Positions 38,848 through 48,088 are shown, counted from the first letter of the stretch. The stretch: DNA of 64,000 nt from Candidatus Aalborgicola danicus (GCA_016703945.1 JADJBC010000060.1:186001-250000), one strand, 5' to 3'. The notes: generated from the sequence alone by a model not told the origin. Translations and numbers: made by a program.

Positions 38848-38910
38848 AGCCGCCTCAAAGGAGGCACGCGCCCCCTCGGGGGGCAGCGAACGCGAGTGAG
38901 CGTGGGGGTT
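38848..38910 (-). repeat. GC-rich intergenic repeat, family C, copy 2
   Basis: Reverse complement reads CCCCCACGCTCACTCGCGTT, then GCTGCCCCCCGAGGGGGC, the same start and hairpin as copy 4. It fills the dsrN-dsrR gap and could attenuate or stabilise the dsr transcript. Confidence 0.7.
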
Positions 38911-38930
38911 CATAGTTGCTCCTGAATGAA

Positions 38931-40703
38931 TCAGTGTTCACCTTTGGTTTTTAAAAGTCCGGCTAAGCGGTTGCCCTGCTTTTGCGGGCCGCCGATGGGA
39001 AACAGGGTGTGAAGGTGGTGGTTGTTGCCATGCTCCGGGCCCCATGCCTTGGCGAAATGCCAGATCATGGCGCGCACCTGCGCCTGCACGCGGTGTTCTT
39101 CGTAATAGGCCCGCAGAAATGCGATGACCTGCCAGTGCGCCTCGGTCAGTTCCAGATCTTCCGCCTCGGCTTGCGCGCGGGCGAAGTCCTCGGTCCAGTC
39201 GTCAATATTTTTCAAATAGCCTTCGACATCAGTGGCCACGGCGCAACCGTTGACATGCACCGTGCGAGTCGCCGCCGCAACAGCAGCAGATTGTTCCTGT
39301 GCAAGCTTTTCGGCACGAACAAAGGCAGCGAACCCGTCTGCCCAACCGGACCCTGCACCATTGCGCAGGTGGGCATAGGAGGCGACGACGTTGCGGTGCA
39401 CGATGCCATCGCGCTGACCATCTACGCCATGCCCGCGCAGCACACGGTAGGCAAACTTCAGTTCCGGCGCCACGTTCTCCAGGCTGGAGTAGTGGAATTC
39501 GTGGCCCCGCAATGTGGTCGGGCTGGTGCCAGCTATGGCGGACCAGGGAGCATCACCCGTGGCTTGCAGCTCCACGTAGCCACGCCCCACGGGGCGCGCA
39601 TGCATCACTACATCGGCGGGGATGGCTCCCACCATGTCGTAGACCTGATCCTTCCAGCGCAGTGTGCGCGCCAGGTACATCAGGCCTCCACATTCGGCAT
39701 AGACGGGCAGGCCCGCTTCAATGGCCGCGTGGATGCTGCTGCGCAGGGCGGTGTTCGCTTGCAACTGCGGCATGAACATTTCGGGGAAGCCGCCGCCTAT
39801 GAATAGACCATCTACCGCTGGCAGCTGTGTGTCCTGCAGCGTGTCCACCGGGACAATCACCGCGCCCGCCTGTTCCAGCGCCAGCAGGTCATCCGGGTAG
39901 TAGAAACCAAATGCCTTGTCGCGCGCGACACCAATGCGGATGGGCGATGGTGTGCTTGTCTGGGCGGGCGCGTCGGCCAATGGCAACACTTGCTGCGCGA
40001 TGGGCGTTGGCGCAAACGGGGCAGCGTTGCGTGCCACTTGCTGAACGCGCGCCAAATCGACTTGCTGCGCCACCAGATCGCCCATGGCGCGTACGCGCAG
40101 GGAGGCGTCGTCGAGTTCGTGGTTGGGCATCAGACCCAGATGGCGCTCAACCAGCGCCATACGCGGGTCATGGGCGATTGCCCCCAGCACGGGAACATCG
40201 GTGTAATGTTCTATCACTGCGCGCAGTTTGGACTCATGACGTGCGCCGCCCAACTGGTTCAGGATGACACCCGCAATGCGAATGTTGCGGTCAAACGCCT
40301 GGTAGCCCAGGATCAGCGGCGCTATACCCCGCGTCATGCCACGGGCATCCAGCACCAGCACTACGGGCAGATCCAGAAGGTGTGCCAAGGCGGCATTGCT
40401 GTTGCTGCCGTCCAGTGCCAGCCCGTCATACAGGCCCTTGTTGCCTTCCACGATGGCGATGTCTGACGCTCTTGCGTGGTTTGTAAAGCAGGCGGTGATC
40501 TGCTCGGGCGACATCAGATAGGGATCCAGATTGAAGCAGTCGCGTCCACTGGCTTGGGCCAGCCACATGGGGTCGATGTAATCCGGCCCCTTTTTAAAAG
40601 GTTGCACGCGCAACCCCTGGGCCGAGAGCGCCGCGCACAAGCCCACGGAAATCGTGGTCTTGCCGGAAGATTTGTGCGCCGCAGAGACCAGCAAGCGATT
40701 CAT
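38931..40703 (-). CDS. dsrN: DsrN (cobyrinate a,c-diamide-synthase-like amidase) fused to a DsrC-like domain
   Basis: 590 residues. Residues 1-460 are a CobB/CbiA-type glutamine amidotransferase: P-loop SAAHKSSGKTTISVGL at the start and the glutaminase nucleophile near residue 338 in PVYAECGGLMYL. DsrN proteins amidate sirohaem for DsrAB. Residues 481-590 are an added domain that aligns with DsrC (VEGYLKNIDDW; LTEAHWQVIAFLRAYYEE; LHTLFPIGGPQKQGNRLAGL) but lacks both C-terminal cysteines of DsrC. The frame is continuous with no sign of error at the junction. The fusion could place the amidase near DsrAB or DsrMK, or regulate it; this is inference. Confidence 0.88.
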   Translation of the reverse strand: MNRLLVSAAHKSSGKTTISVGLCAALSAQGLRVQPFKKGPDYIDPMWLAQASGRDCFNLDPYLMSPEQITACFTNHARASDIAIVEGNKGLYDGLALDGSNSNAALAHLLDLPVVLVLDARGMTRGIAPLILGYQAFDRNIRIAGVILNQLGGARHESKLRAVIEHYTDVPVLGAIAHDPRMALVERHLGLMPNHELDDASLRVRAMGDLVAQQVDLARVQQVARNAAPFAPTPIAQQVLPLADAPAQTSTPSPIRIGVARDKAFGFYYPDDLLALEQAGAVIVPVDTLQDTQLPAVDGLFIGGGFPEMFMPQLQANTALRSSIHAAIEAGLPVYAECGGLMYLARTLRWKDQVYDMVGAIPADVVMHARPVGRGYVELQATGDAPWSAIAGTSPTTLRGHEFHYSSLENVAPELKFAYRVLRGHGVDGQRDGIVHRNVVASYAHLRNGAGSGWADGFAAFVRAEKLAQEQSAAVAAATRTVHVNGCAVATDVEGYLKNIDDWTEDFARAQAEAEDLELTEAHWQVIAFLRAYYEEHRVQAQVRAMIWHFAKAWGPEHGNNHHLHTLFPIGGPQKQGNRLAGLLKTKGEH

Positions 40704-40714
40704 ATTTTGAATCT

Positions 40715-41887
40715 TTAGGCCTGGGGTGCAATGTAGTCGTCCGGCGGCATGTAGTTCAGCGCACGGATGCCCACAATGGTCAGTAAAAACGCTGCGCCCA
40801 CACCACCCACCCCCAAGAGGAACTCAGGCAGCGAGGGCGTGTAGTGGGCAATTTGGCCATCACCAAAGCTGCTGGTGACCACATGACCCGGGAAGATGTC
40901 GAGCGGGAAGGATTGGCCGCCCACAATGAAGACAAACAACCATGCCAATGCGCCCAAAATCACCAAGACAGACGCAATCGCTGTCGATTTCTCACCAGCC
41001 ATTGCTGGGTGGAATAGCAGCGCCAACGGAATGAGCGACCCAATCACCACATAACCCAACCAAAACAGCTGGGGGAACACCCCTCCGTCTCGCAAAATGA
41101 AGGCTTCAAAAGCAGTTTGGCGGGCGTAGTACAAATTGGTAAAGTGGTAGACCGCCACCAAGTAGAGCGAAGCAGCGATGAAGATACCCAGCAACTTGGC
41201 CATGCGCCGCTCTACCTTGGGGGTCAAGTGGCGTTTGGTCCATGCAAACATGGAGGACTGGACCAGCAGGAACACCGCCAAACCCCAACCGAAGGACAGT
41301 ACGATAAACAACGGTGCCAATAGCGCCGACTGATAGGCTTGGCGTGCTACCAAAAAGGCAAAGATGGAGCCAGTGCCGGTGGTCAAAATAAAGCGCCAAA
41401 CGAAAGCTGCCAAGCCAGCGTGTTTTGAATAGGGATTGAAACGACGCTCCATCATGGTGAAGAGGTATACCGCCACAATACCGACCATGCCGGAGTAGAG
41501 GATGATGTTCCACGCAAAAACCGAGGTGGGATTGAAGTGCGTTGCGGCCACAATGATGCGATCCGAGCGACCCAAATCCAGCATCAAGACCATCAAACCG
41601 CCCATAAGCAGCGCTACGCACAACAAGCCCGACAAGGGGGCACGTGGTTTGTAAGCCGACTGTCCGAACACAGAACCAATGGATGCGATATTGAGCACAC
41701 CAGATGCGGAGACGATCATAAAAATGGCAAACACATGGGGCAAGCCCCACACCACTTGGTTATCCATGCCCGTGACGATATGGCCATGCACTTCCATGTA
41801 GTGCCAAGCGCCTAATCCAATGGCGGTTACCAAACTACCCAAGGCGGCCAGTAGCCAGAAATTGCGGGTTTCTGCGGGGGATTTCAT
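40715..41887 (-). CDS. dsrP: DsrP, NrfD-like membrane subunit
   Basis: 390 residues with about ten membrane segments (e.g. NFWLLAALGSLVTAIGLGAW, FVWRFILTTGTGSIFAFLVA). It belongs to the NrfD/PsrC-like quinone-interacting family. DsrP with DsrM, K, J and O forms the transmembrane DsrMKJOP complex, which links the DsrC thiol-disulfide cycle in the cytoplasm to quinone. It is 14 bp after dsrO and 11 bp before dsrN. Confidence 0.92.
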   Translation of the reverse strand: MKSPAETRNFWLLAALGSLVTAIGLGAWHYMEVHGHIVTGMDNQVVWGLPHVFAIFMIVSASGVLNIASIGSVFGQSAYKPRAPLSGLLCVALLMGGLMVLMLDLGRSDRIIVAATHFNPTSVFAWNIILYSGMVGIVAVYLFTMMERRFNPYSKHAGLAAFVWRFILTTGTGSIFAFLVARQAYQSALLAPLFIVLSFGWGLAVFLLVQSSMFAWTKRHLTPKVERRMAKLLGIFIAASLYLVAVYHFTNLYYARQTAFEAFILRDGGVFPQLFWLGYVVIGSLIPLALLFHPAMAGEKSTAIASVLVILGALAWLFVFIVGGQSFPLDIFPGHVVTSSFGDGQIAHYTPSLPEFLLGVGGVGAAFLLTIVGIRALNYMPPDDYIAPQA

Positions 41888-41901
41888 ACGTCAAATTCCG
41901 T

Positions 41902-42681
41902 TCAGATTCCGTGATAGGAAACACCGGGATCGAGCTTCAAGTCAGCCCGAAGTTGCGTAGTTTGAATACTACGAATACGGCGCGAAATTTCACTCTCTGG
42001 GTTGTTCAAATCACCAAAAAGAATGGCTTCGTGGCCTGCCGCAGCACAGGCCGATACGCAAGCGGGGGATTCGCCCTTGTCCACTTTGTGCACGCACATC
42101 GTGCAAGATTCGACTGTTCCCTTACCGCGAGGCACATCAGAATTCTGGTTGGTCAGGGGCTCATGCACAAAAGAACGCGCCTTGTAAGGGCACGCCATCA
42201 TGCAGTAGCGGCAACCAATACAGCTGTGTTTGTCCACGAGCACGATGCCGTCGGCACGCTTGAATGAGGCTCCGGTCGGACACACGTCGACACACGGTGG
42301 CTCAGCGCAGTGCTGGCACATCACGGGCAGCGACTGGGTCTTGCCGGTGCGAACTTCCTTGATCTCGATTTTGCGAATCCATTGAGAATCGGTGGTCTTG
42401 GTGCCACCCGACAGTCCATTCTCAGTGTTGCATGCTGTCACACAATCATTGCAGCCACTGGCGCATTTGGTGCTGTCGATCAGCATGCCCCAGCGAACTT
42501 TGCTGTTGGCACCTGTGCTGGTTGTTCCAGCAGCAGCGGCCGCCTGCGCGACTTCGATTAATCGTACTCCGGGTGCAATTAGGATGCCCGCGATACCGGC
42601 TGCTGCAAATGCCATAAAGCCACGGCGACCGGATTTCGTCTCGCCCGCGTCTTTGGGTGGTGAGCTGGGGTCTGGCGTCAT
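41902..42681 (-). CDS. dsrO: DsrO, periplasmic ferredoxin-like subunit
   Basis: 259 residues. A twin-arginine signal (SGRRGFMAFAAAGIAGILIA) near residue 20 directs export of the folded Fe-S protein. Cysteine clusters in CASGCNDCVTACNTE, CQHCAEPPCVDVCPTGA, CIGCRYCMMACPYKA and CTMCVHK suit four [4Fe-4S] sites. It is the periplasmic electron-transfer subunit of DsrMKJOP. Its ATG overlaps the dsrJ stop (ATGA). Confidence 0.92.
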   Translation of the reverse strand: MTPDPSSPPKDAGETKSGRRGFMAFAAAGIAGILIAPGVRLIEVAQAAAAAGTTSTGANSKVRWGMLIDSTKCASGCNDCVTACNTENGLSGGTKTTDSQWIRKIEIKEVRTGKTQSLPVMCQHCAEPPCVDVCPTGASFKRADGIVLVDKHSCIGCRYCMMACPYKARSFVHEPLTNQNSDVPRGKGTVESCTMCVHKVDKGESPACVSACAAAGHEAILFGDLNNPESEISRRIRSIQTTQLRADLKLDPGVSYHGI

Positions 42682-43043
42682 GGCTTGACCTGTGGTTTGT
42701 TGGTGTGGCACTCGAAGCAGTCAAGCTTGACGGCAGCGTAGGTGTGGCAACTTTGACAAAAATTGGTGTCCGACGCCGCCACGCTGTTGGTGGTTTTGCT
42801 GGCGTGGCAATCGATGCAGGTCTTCAGGCTGTACTGGCCGGTGCGAATGCCACCTCGGAGCGTGTCATCCCGCTGGTGCTTGAGCAGTTGCATGTGGTTG
42901 CGGCGCATGAATGCCGGGTCCGCCACGCACTGACCGCCCCGAGCCGCTTCAATCACCGGCTGCGACACCCGCGAGACCGTTGCCTCACCCGCGTGCACAA
43001 CCCCAAAAAACAACAAACCAAGCAGGAATAGAAAGGCACCCAT
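42678..43043 (-). CDS. dsrJ: DsrJ, triheme cytochrome c
   Basis: 121 residues with a signal-anchor segment (MGAFLFLLGLLFFGVVHAGE) and three CxxCH haem sites (CIDCH, CQSCH, CFECH), as in other DsrJ proteins; Cys39 (GGQCVADP) may be the distal ligand of the third haem. It is the periplasmic cytochrome of DsrMKJOP. An in-frame upstream extension overlaps dsrL and is not used. The 89-bp gap to dsrL is filled by repeat C copy 3. Confidence 0.93.
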   Translation of the reverse strand: MGAFLFLLGLLFFGVVHAGEATVSRVSQPVIEAARGGQCVADPAFMRRNHMQLLKHQRDDTLRGGIRTGQYSLKTCIDCHASKTTNSVAASDTNFCQSCHTYAAVKLDCFECHTNKPQVKP

Positions 43044-43049
43044 TCGTGG

Positions 43050-43131
43050 GACACCGCGGAACCGGCTTAGCCGGGCCGCTGGTGTCGCCCCCCACCGGGG
43101 GGAGGCGCCGAAGGCGACACAGGGGGGCACC
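43050..43131 (-). repeat. GC-rich intergenic repeat, family C, copy 3
   Basis: Contains GGAACCGGCTTAGCCGGGCC (shared in reverse with copy 1), then GGTGTCGCCCCCCACCGGGG, then GAGGCGCCGAAGGCGACAC. GGTGTCGCC and GGCGACAC can pair. It separates dsrL from dsrJ. Confidence 0.7.
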
Positions 43132-43132
43132 A

Positions 43133-45091
43133 TCAATCCCCCAGACCCATCTGGATGTAGCCGGTGGGGCAGACCTCTGCACAAATGTGGCAGCCAATGC
43201 ACTTGTTGTAGTTGGTGTCGACGTAGCGTCCCGTCGTGGATTTGGCCTTGGGCACCTTGAACACGGCCACCTGCGGGCAATAGACCACGCAGTTGTCGCA
43301 CTCGAAACACTGACCGCAACTCATGCAGCGCTTGGCCTCGGCAACCGCCTGGGCTTCCAGCAGGGGTTGCAGGCGTTCCTCAAAATTGTCCAGGGCCTGT
43401 TCGGCAGTCAGTGAGGTGATGCCCCGGCGGTTGCGGCTCACAAACGGGAAATGTCCCAGGAACAGCTCTTTGTGCGATATGACGTAGCGGTCCGACCGGT
43501 TGTCAAAATTGTGGATGGCGGCGGTGTTCTTGTCGGTGCCGCGAATCGGCTCATGCACTTCGCTGAAGCTATAGCCCTTCTCCAGCATCTTGCGCTTCAG
43601 GTCGAAGGCATGCACGTCGATTTTTGGGCGCTTTTCCAGTGCTTCGTTCTGCAGGAAGCGGTCAATGCCGTCTGCCGCAATCGCGCCGTGACCTATTGCC
43701 GTCGTCAGCAGATGCGGGCGCACCACGTCGCCGCCCACAAAGAAGCCCTGTTGCCCCTGCACCTGGTAGTTCTTGTCGCTGTTGATGGCGCCCTTGCCAT
43801 TGTTGAACTCTTCCAGGCCGGTGAAATCCACCGCCTGCCCGATGGCGGAGACGATCAGATCCGCGGGGATGTCTTGTTCGGTGCCCTCAATGTTCTTGAT
43901 GTCCAGGCGTCCACCCACGATCTTGGCTTCGCAGCGGACGATCCGCAGAGCCGTGGCACGGCCGTCGGGTCCGCGCACCACACAAACAGGTGCCATGCCA
44001 CCCAGGATGGTGATGCCTTCCGAGAGGGCATGCTCTACCTCGTGCTTGGTCGCCTGCATCTTGTCGATGGCAAAGATCGTGGTCAGCGTGACCTCGGCGC
44101 CGTGGCGAGCCGAAGCTTCCGCGACATCGTGCGCCACACGGCCGGCAATGGCGTGTTCCGGGCGGTCCGACTCGTTGATCTTGTCGATGTGACCCAAGCG
44201 CCGCGCCACGGTTGCCACGTCAATCGAGGTATCGCCACCGCCCACCACCACCACGCGCTTGCCGACATGGCGCAGGCGTCCGTCATTGAAGGCCTTGAGG
44301 AAGGATGTGGCGGTCACGCAGTTAGGTGCGTCGGCACCTTCGACTGGCAAAGCACGGCCAGCTTGCGCGCCCAGTCCCAGGAATACGGCATCAAACTCTT
44401 CGCGAATCTGCGACATGGTGATGTCGGTGCCAATGCGGCAGTTCATGCGGGTGGTGATGCCCAAATCCAGGATGCGCTGAATTTCAGCGTCCAGCACATC
44501 GCGTGGGGTGCGGAATCCGGGGATGCCGTAGCGCATCATGCCGCCGAGTTCTGCACGCTCGTCAAACAGCGTGACAGCGTGTCCCTTGAGTGCCAACTGG
44601 TAGGCCGCGGACAACCCGGCAGGGCCGCCACCGATGACTGCCACGGTCTTGCCGGAGGCGGTAGCGGGCTTGTTGTAGGCCAGGCCTTTTGCAATCGCAT
44701 AGTCGCCCAGGAAGTGCTCGACCGAGTTGATGCCGACAAAGTCTTCCACCTGGTTGCGGTTGCAGCCCGATTCACACGGCGCCGGGCACACGCGGCCCAT
44801 GACCGATGGAAACGGATTGGCCTCGGTCAGGCGGCGAAAGGCGTACTCCTGCCACACCATTCCGGTGGGTGGCTTCTCGATGCCACGCACGATGTTGAGG
44901 TAGCCACGAATGTCCTCGCCGGCCGGGCAACTGCCCTGGCACGGCGGTGTGCTTTGGATGTAGGTGGGGCACTTGTGCGAGTGCCCGGCATCAAAAATAT
45001 CTTTCTGAAAGGACTTGACCTTGCTGTCACCGTCCTTGTAACGGCGAAAGGTCAGGGGTTTGACGGTGACGGCTTCGTTGGGGGCGGACAT
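43133..45091 (-). CDS. dsrL: DsrL, NAD(P)H:acceptor oxidoreductase
   Basis: 652 residues, glutamate-synthase small-subunit-like. The N-terminal Fe-S region has PPCQGSCPAGEDIRGYLNIV and CPAPCESGCNRNQVEDFVGI. FAD-binding is at VAVIGGGPAGLSAAYQLALK with ELGGMMRYGIPGFRTPRDVL, and the NAD(P) site at RVVVVGGGDTSIDVATVARR. The C-terminal ferredoxin end has CMSCGQCFECDNCVVYCPQ and KCIGCHICAEVCPTG. It exchanges electrons between DsrAB and NAD(P). Its presence in the cluster supports the oxidative (reverse) direction, in which DsrL is essential in Allochromatium. Confidence 0.93.
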   Translation of the reverse strand: MSAPNEAVTVKPLTFRRYKDGDSKVKSFQKDIFDAGHSHKCPTYIQSTPPCQGSCPAGEDIRGYLNIVRGIEKPPTGMVWQEYAFRRLTEANPFPSVMGRVCPAPCESGCNRNQVEDFVGINSVEHFLGDYAIAKGLAYNKPATASGKTVAVIGGGPAGLSAAYQLALKGHAVTLFDERAELGGMMRYGIPGFRTPRDVLDAEIQRILDLGITTRMNCRIGTDITMSQIREEFDAVFLGLGAQAGRALPVEGADAPNCVTATSFLKAFNDGRLRHVGKRVVVVGGGDTSIDVATVARRLGHIDKINESDRPEHAIAGRVAHDVAEASARHGAEVTLTTIFAIDKMQATKHEVEHALSEGITILGGMAPVCVVRGPDGRATALRIVRCEAKIVGGRLDIKNIEGTEQDIPADLIVSAIGQAVDFTGLEEFNNGKGAINSDKNYQVQGQQGFFVGGDVVRPHLLTTAIGHGAIAADGIDRFLQNEALEKRPKIDVHAFDLKRKMLEKGYSFSEVHEPIRGTDKNTAAIHNFDNRSDRYVISHKELFLGHFPFVSRNRRGITSLTAEQALDNFEERLQPLLEAQAVAEAKRCMSCGQCFECDNCVVYCPQVAVFKVPKAKSTTGRYVDTNYNKCIGCHICAEVCPTGYIQMGLGD

Positions 45092-45140
45092 AGTTGAGTC
45101 TCCTGGTATTTGTTGTGTTGCCTGAGCAGGATGGGCGGGG

Positions 45141-46634
45141 CTATTTGTCGCCCAGGCGAATCGCCTTGCTGACCAACTGGTGGACGCCGCCCACCATGCC
45201 CATGTTGAAACCGTAGTAGGGCAGTACCTTGGTGAACTGGGCTTTGCAGATGGCGCAGATCGTGGCCATGAAATTCACGCCGTGGTCGTCCACCACGTAT
45301 TTCAGGGCTTCCATGCGGGGCAGGGCGCCCTTGACGCGCAGCTCCATCAGGTCGTCGGTCAACAGGCCGCCGCCACCGCCGCAGCAAAACGTGCTCTCGT
45401 GGATAGTTTGCGGTGCCATGTCATGGAAGTTGTTGGCCACCGAGGTGATGATGCGCCGCGGAATCACAAACTGGCCGCCCGGCATATTGCCCATGCGCGA
45501 GGCGCGTGCCACGTTGCAGGAATCGTGGAAGGTGATGATGCGGCTGTCGTTGGCCTCTTTGTCAAATTGCAGGGCGCCGCGCTGGATCAGATCGTCGGTG
45601 ACTTCGCAGATGTGCTGGGGCACCGGGTAGCGCGGGTCCAGGTAGTCAAAAGGGCCGATCAGGGTGTTCCAGAAGCTATAGGCCACACGCCAGGCGTGAC
45701 CGCATTCACCCACCACGATGCGTTTGACACCCAGCTCCAGCGCGGCTTCTCGCACCCGCATGGAGATGTTGCGCATCTGCTCGTAGTTGCCAATGAACAT
45801 GCCGAAATTGCCGGCCTCAGAGGCGTGCGAACTCAGCGTCCAGCTGATGCCGGCTGCGTGGAACACCTTGGCATAGCCGATCAGGCTTTCCACGTGCGGT
45901 TCCGAGAAGAAGTCGGCCGACGGGGTGATCAGCAGGACCTCGGCACCCTTGACGTCGAGCGGGAACTTGATGTCCAGGCCGGTCTCGTCCTTGGTGTCTT
46001 CCTCCAGGCCTTCCAGCGTGTTTTCCAACGCCGGCCCGGGAATGCCCAGGTTGTTGCCGATGCGGTGCACCTTGCCGATGATTTCGTTCGAGTATTTTTG
46101 CCCCATGCCGATGGAGTCCATGATCTCGCGGGCCGCCATGGTGACTTCGGCCGTGTCAATGCCGTAGGGGCAGAAGACCGAGCAGCGGCGGCATTCGGAG
46201 CACTGGTTGAAGTAGCTGTACCACTCGTCCAGCACCTCTCGGGTCAGATCCACTGCGCCCACCAGCTTGGGGAAGTACTTGCCGGCAAACGTGAAGTAGC
46301 GCCGGTAGACCTTGCGCATCAGGTCCTGGCGCGCCACCGGCATGTTTTTGGGGTCACCGGTGCCCAAGAAGTAGTGGCATTTGTCTGAGCAGGCGCCACA
46401 GTGCACGCAGGCGTCCATATAGACCTGGAGCGAGCGGTATTTGCCCAGCAACTCACCCATCTTGGCAATGGCCTTGGCCTGCCAGTCTTCGACCAGGGTC
46501 TCCGGAAAGCCCAGCGCCTTCTGGATGGGCGCGGACGCCACAAAAGGCTTGAGGTGGGACATGCTCCCCACTTGCACCAGTGGGATGACGGGATAGCTCT
46601 TGAGCTTGGGGGTTTCGAACGCTGCGGTGGCCAT
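45141..46634 (-). CDS. dsrK: DsrK, Fe-S catalytic subunit of DsrMKJOP
   Basis: 497 residues, HdrD-like. Two ferredoxin-type motifs (CVHCGACSDKCHYFLGTGD and CSECRRCSVFCPYGID) are followed by CCG-type motifs (FHDSCNVARASRMGN and STFCCGGGGGLLTDD) that bind the special catalytic [4Fe-4S] cluster. DsrK faces the cytoplasm and acts on the disulfide or trisulfide of DsrC, passing electrons to DsrM. It follows dsrM by 17 bp. Confidence 0.94.
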   Translation of the reverse strand: MATAAFETPKLKSYPVIPLVQVGSMSHLKPFVASAPIQKALGFPETLVEDWQAKAIAKMGELLGKYRSLQVYMDACVHCGACSDKCHYFLGTGDPKNMPVARQDLMRKVYRRYFTFAGKYFPKLVGAVDLTREVLDEWYSYFNQCSECRRCSVFCPYGIDTAEVTMAAREIMDSIGMGQKYSNEIIGKVHRIGNNLGIPGPALENTLEGLEEDTKDETGLDIKFPLDVKGAEVLLITPSADFFSEPHVESLIGYAKVFHAAGISWTLSSHASEAGNFGMFIGNYEQMRNISMRVREAALELGVKRIVVGECGHAWRVAYSFWNTLIGPFDYLDPRYPVPQHICEVTDDLIQRGALQFDKEANDSRIITFHDSCNVARASRMGNMPGGQFVIPRRIITSVANNFHDMAPQTIHESTFCCGGGGGLLTDDLMELRVKGALPRMEALKYVVDDHGVNFMATICAICKAQFTKVLPYYGFNMGMVGGVHQLVSKAIRLGDK

Positions 46635-46651
46635 AGTGGGTGTGTCGGTTC

Positions 46652-47386
46652 TCAGGGACGCTTGTCCAATGCGGCCGCCCAGGCGGATACATGGCGCACT
46701 TCACGGGCGTTGTCAGCCTGGTTGCGGGTGGGGCTGAAGAACAGGCCGGGAGCGTGCAACAACTTGCTGATGGGGAAAATGAGCATGAGCACGGCCACAA
46801 AGGCCAGATGCACCAGCAGCACCGGGTCGGCCGGCAGGCTCTGCCAGTTGAGTCGCATCAGCCCCAGCACAAACATCTTCACCGCGACGATATCGGTGTG
46901 GGCCACGAAGCGCATGCCCAGACCGGTGATTCCAATGGCCAGCAGCAATGCCAGCATCAAATGGTCTGACGGGGTGGAGATATAGCGCACCCGGTCCACC
47001 AGCCAGCGCCGCGCCCACAAGCCGCCCAGACCGGCAACCATGGCAAAACCGGCGTAGGTACCAAAGGGCTGCACCAGCACCACGGGCAGCCACACCGGCT
47101 CCTGAAAGTAGCGCAAGTGGCGCAACACCACCAACAACAGCGCCATGTGAAACGTCCAGCCAAAAATCCAGGTCCATTTGCTGGACTTGAACAGGCTTTC
47201 GAAAAACACCACCTCACGCGCCATGCGCCAGCGCACACCGCCCATGGTGGTGGGTGCCGGGGTGGTGGGTATTTTGAGCGGCGCTGGTGTTTTGGCGTAG
47301 CTGCGAATCTTCAGGCCCAGGCCAATGACGAACACGCCCGTGGCCAGGTAGAACAATGCCGAATAGAGAATGGTCAGCAGCGACAT
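46652..47386 (-). CDS. dsrM: DsrM, cytochrome b subunit of DsrMKJOP
   Basis: 244 residues with about five membrane helices and a NarI-like layout. Histidines in WTFHMALLLVVLRHLRYF, STPSDHLMLALLLAIGI and LLVHLAFVAVLMLIFPISKL are candidate ligands for two haems b. It transfers electrons between DsrK and quinone. The ATG before SLLTILYSALFY, with AGGT upstream, is preferred to a TTG five codons earlier. Confidence 0.92.
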   Translation of the reverse strand: MSLLTILYSALFYLATGVFVIGLGLKIRSYAKTPAPLKIPTTPAPTTMGGVRWRMAREVVFFESLFKSSKWTWIFGWTFHMALLLVVLRHLRYFQEPVWLPVVLVQPFGTYAGFAMVAGLGGLWARRWLVDRVRYISTPSDHLMLALLLAIGITGLGMRFVAHTDIVAVKMFVLGLMRLNWQSLPADPVLLVHLAFVAVLMLIFPISKLLHAPGLFFSPTRNQADNAREVRHVSAWAAALDKRP

Positions 47387-47407
47387 CGTCAGACCTGGCA
47401 ATGCGGC

Positions 47408-47740
47408 TTAGATGCAACCGGTGGGCTTGGGCAGGCCCGCGATCTTGCAGGCCTGTTTGGCAGGGCCATAGGGGAACAGGTCGTACAGGTACTTGCTGTT
47501 GCCCTTTTCCTCGCCGAATTGTTTGCCGATGGCCTTGGTCAGCACCCGCACGGCGGGGGCGATCTGGTACTCGTTGTAGTACTCGCGCAGGAAGTTGATG
47601 ACTTCCCAGTGGTTGTCGCTCAGCGGAACTTTCTCTTCTTCTGCAAGGTAAACGGCGGCCTCAGGGGTCCATTCAGCTAGATTGAGCAAGTAGCCCTCTT
47701 CGTCGGTTTCGTAGGTCGTGCCGTTGATTTCAAAGCTCAT
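47408..47740 (-). CDS. dsrC: DsrC, sulfur-carrier protein
   Basis: 110 residues with the full DsrC signature: DEEGYLLNLAEWTPEAA, SDNHWEVINFLREYYNEY and the mobile C-terminal arm QACKIAGLPKPTGCI holding both redox-active cysteines. It accepts sulfur from DsrEFH and presents it as a persulfide to DsrAB; the resulting trisulfide or disulfide is then processed by DsrMK. It is the active paralogue; two other DsrC-like domains in the window lack these cysteines. Confidence 0.96.
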   Translation of the reverse strand: MSFEINGTTYETDEEGYLLNLAEWTPEAAVYLAEEEKVPLSDNHWEVINFLREYYNEYQIAPAVRVLTKAIGKQFGEEKGNSKYLYDLFPYGPAKQACKIAGLPKPTGCI

Positions 47741-47770
47741 TTTTTTCTCCAGTAAATTTGGTAATTTGGG

Positions 47771-48070
47771 TCACAGCCACGAGTGGGATGTGCTGTGTTC
47801 TACGGTCAGATCCACAAAGCCGGCGTAGTCAACCAGCATTACGCCGTCGATCAACTTTGCCGTTACGCCACGGGCGTCCATGTCGGGTTGCAAGGCATAG
47901 ACCTTGAGCGTGGCGCAGCTGGCGCGGATGCGCTCCTCGGTCGCGCTGCCCACGGTGGCGGCGTAGATGCCATCTTCGATGAGCAGCAGTGCGTTGCCCG
48001 GCTGGGCCATGCGCAGGCAGGTGTCCAGCGTGCTGGTCTGAAAGGGTGATTTATTGACGATGTGCAACAT
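47771..48070 (-). CDS. dsrH: DsrH, sulfur-transfer subunit
   Basis: 99 residues, TusB-like (starts LHIVNKSPFQTSTLDTCLRM, with a conserved cysteine in TLDTCLR). Together with DsrE and DsrF it forms the hexameric DsrE2F2H2 complex that passes sulfane sulfur to DsrC. It ends HSTSHSWL and lies 30 bp before dsrC. Confidence 0.9.
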   Translation of the reverse strand: MLHIVNKSPFQTSTLDTCLRMAQPGNALLLIEDGIYAATVGSATEERIRASCATLKVYALQPDMDARGVTAKLIDGVMLVDYAGFVDLTVEHSTSHSWL

Positions 48071-48088
48071 GGGGATTTGTCCTTGTTC

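Noticed and set aside
43451..45097. Long plus-strand frame opposite dsrL
   Set aside because: Composition (His- and Val-rich) is typical of antisense frames in GC-rich genes, and dsrL on the other strand is unambiguous.
40715..47740. Sulfate-reducing rather than sulfur-oxidising Dsr pathway
   Set aside because: DsrEFH and DsrL are markers of the oxidative pathway, and reductive-type markers such as DsrD are absent.
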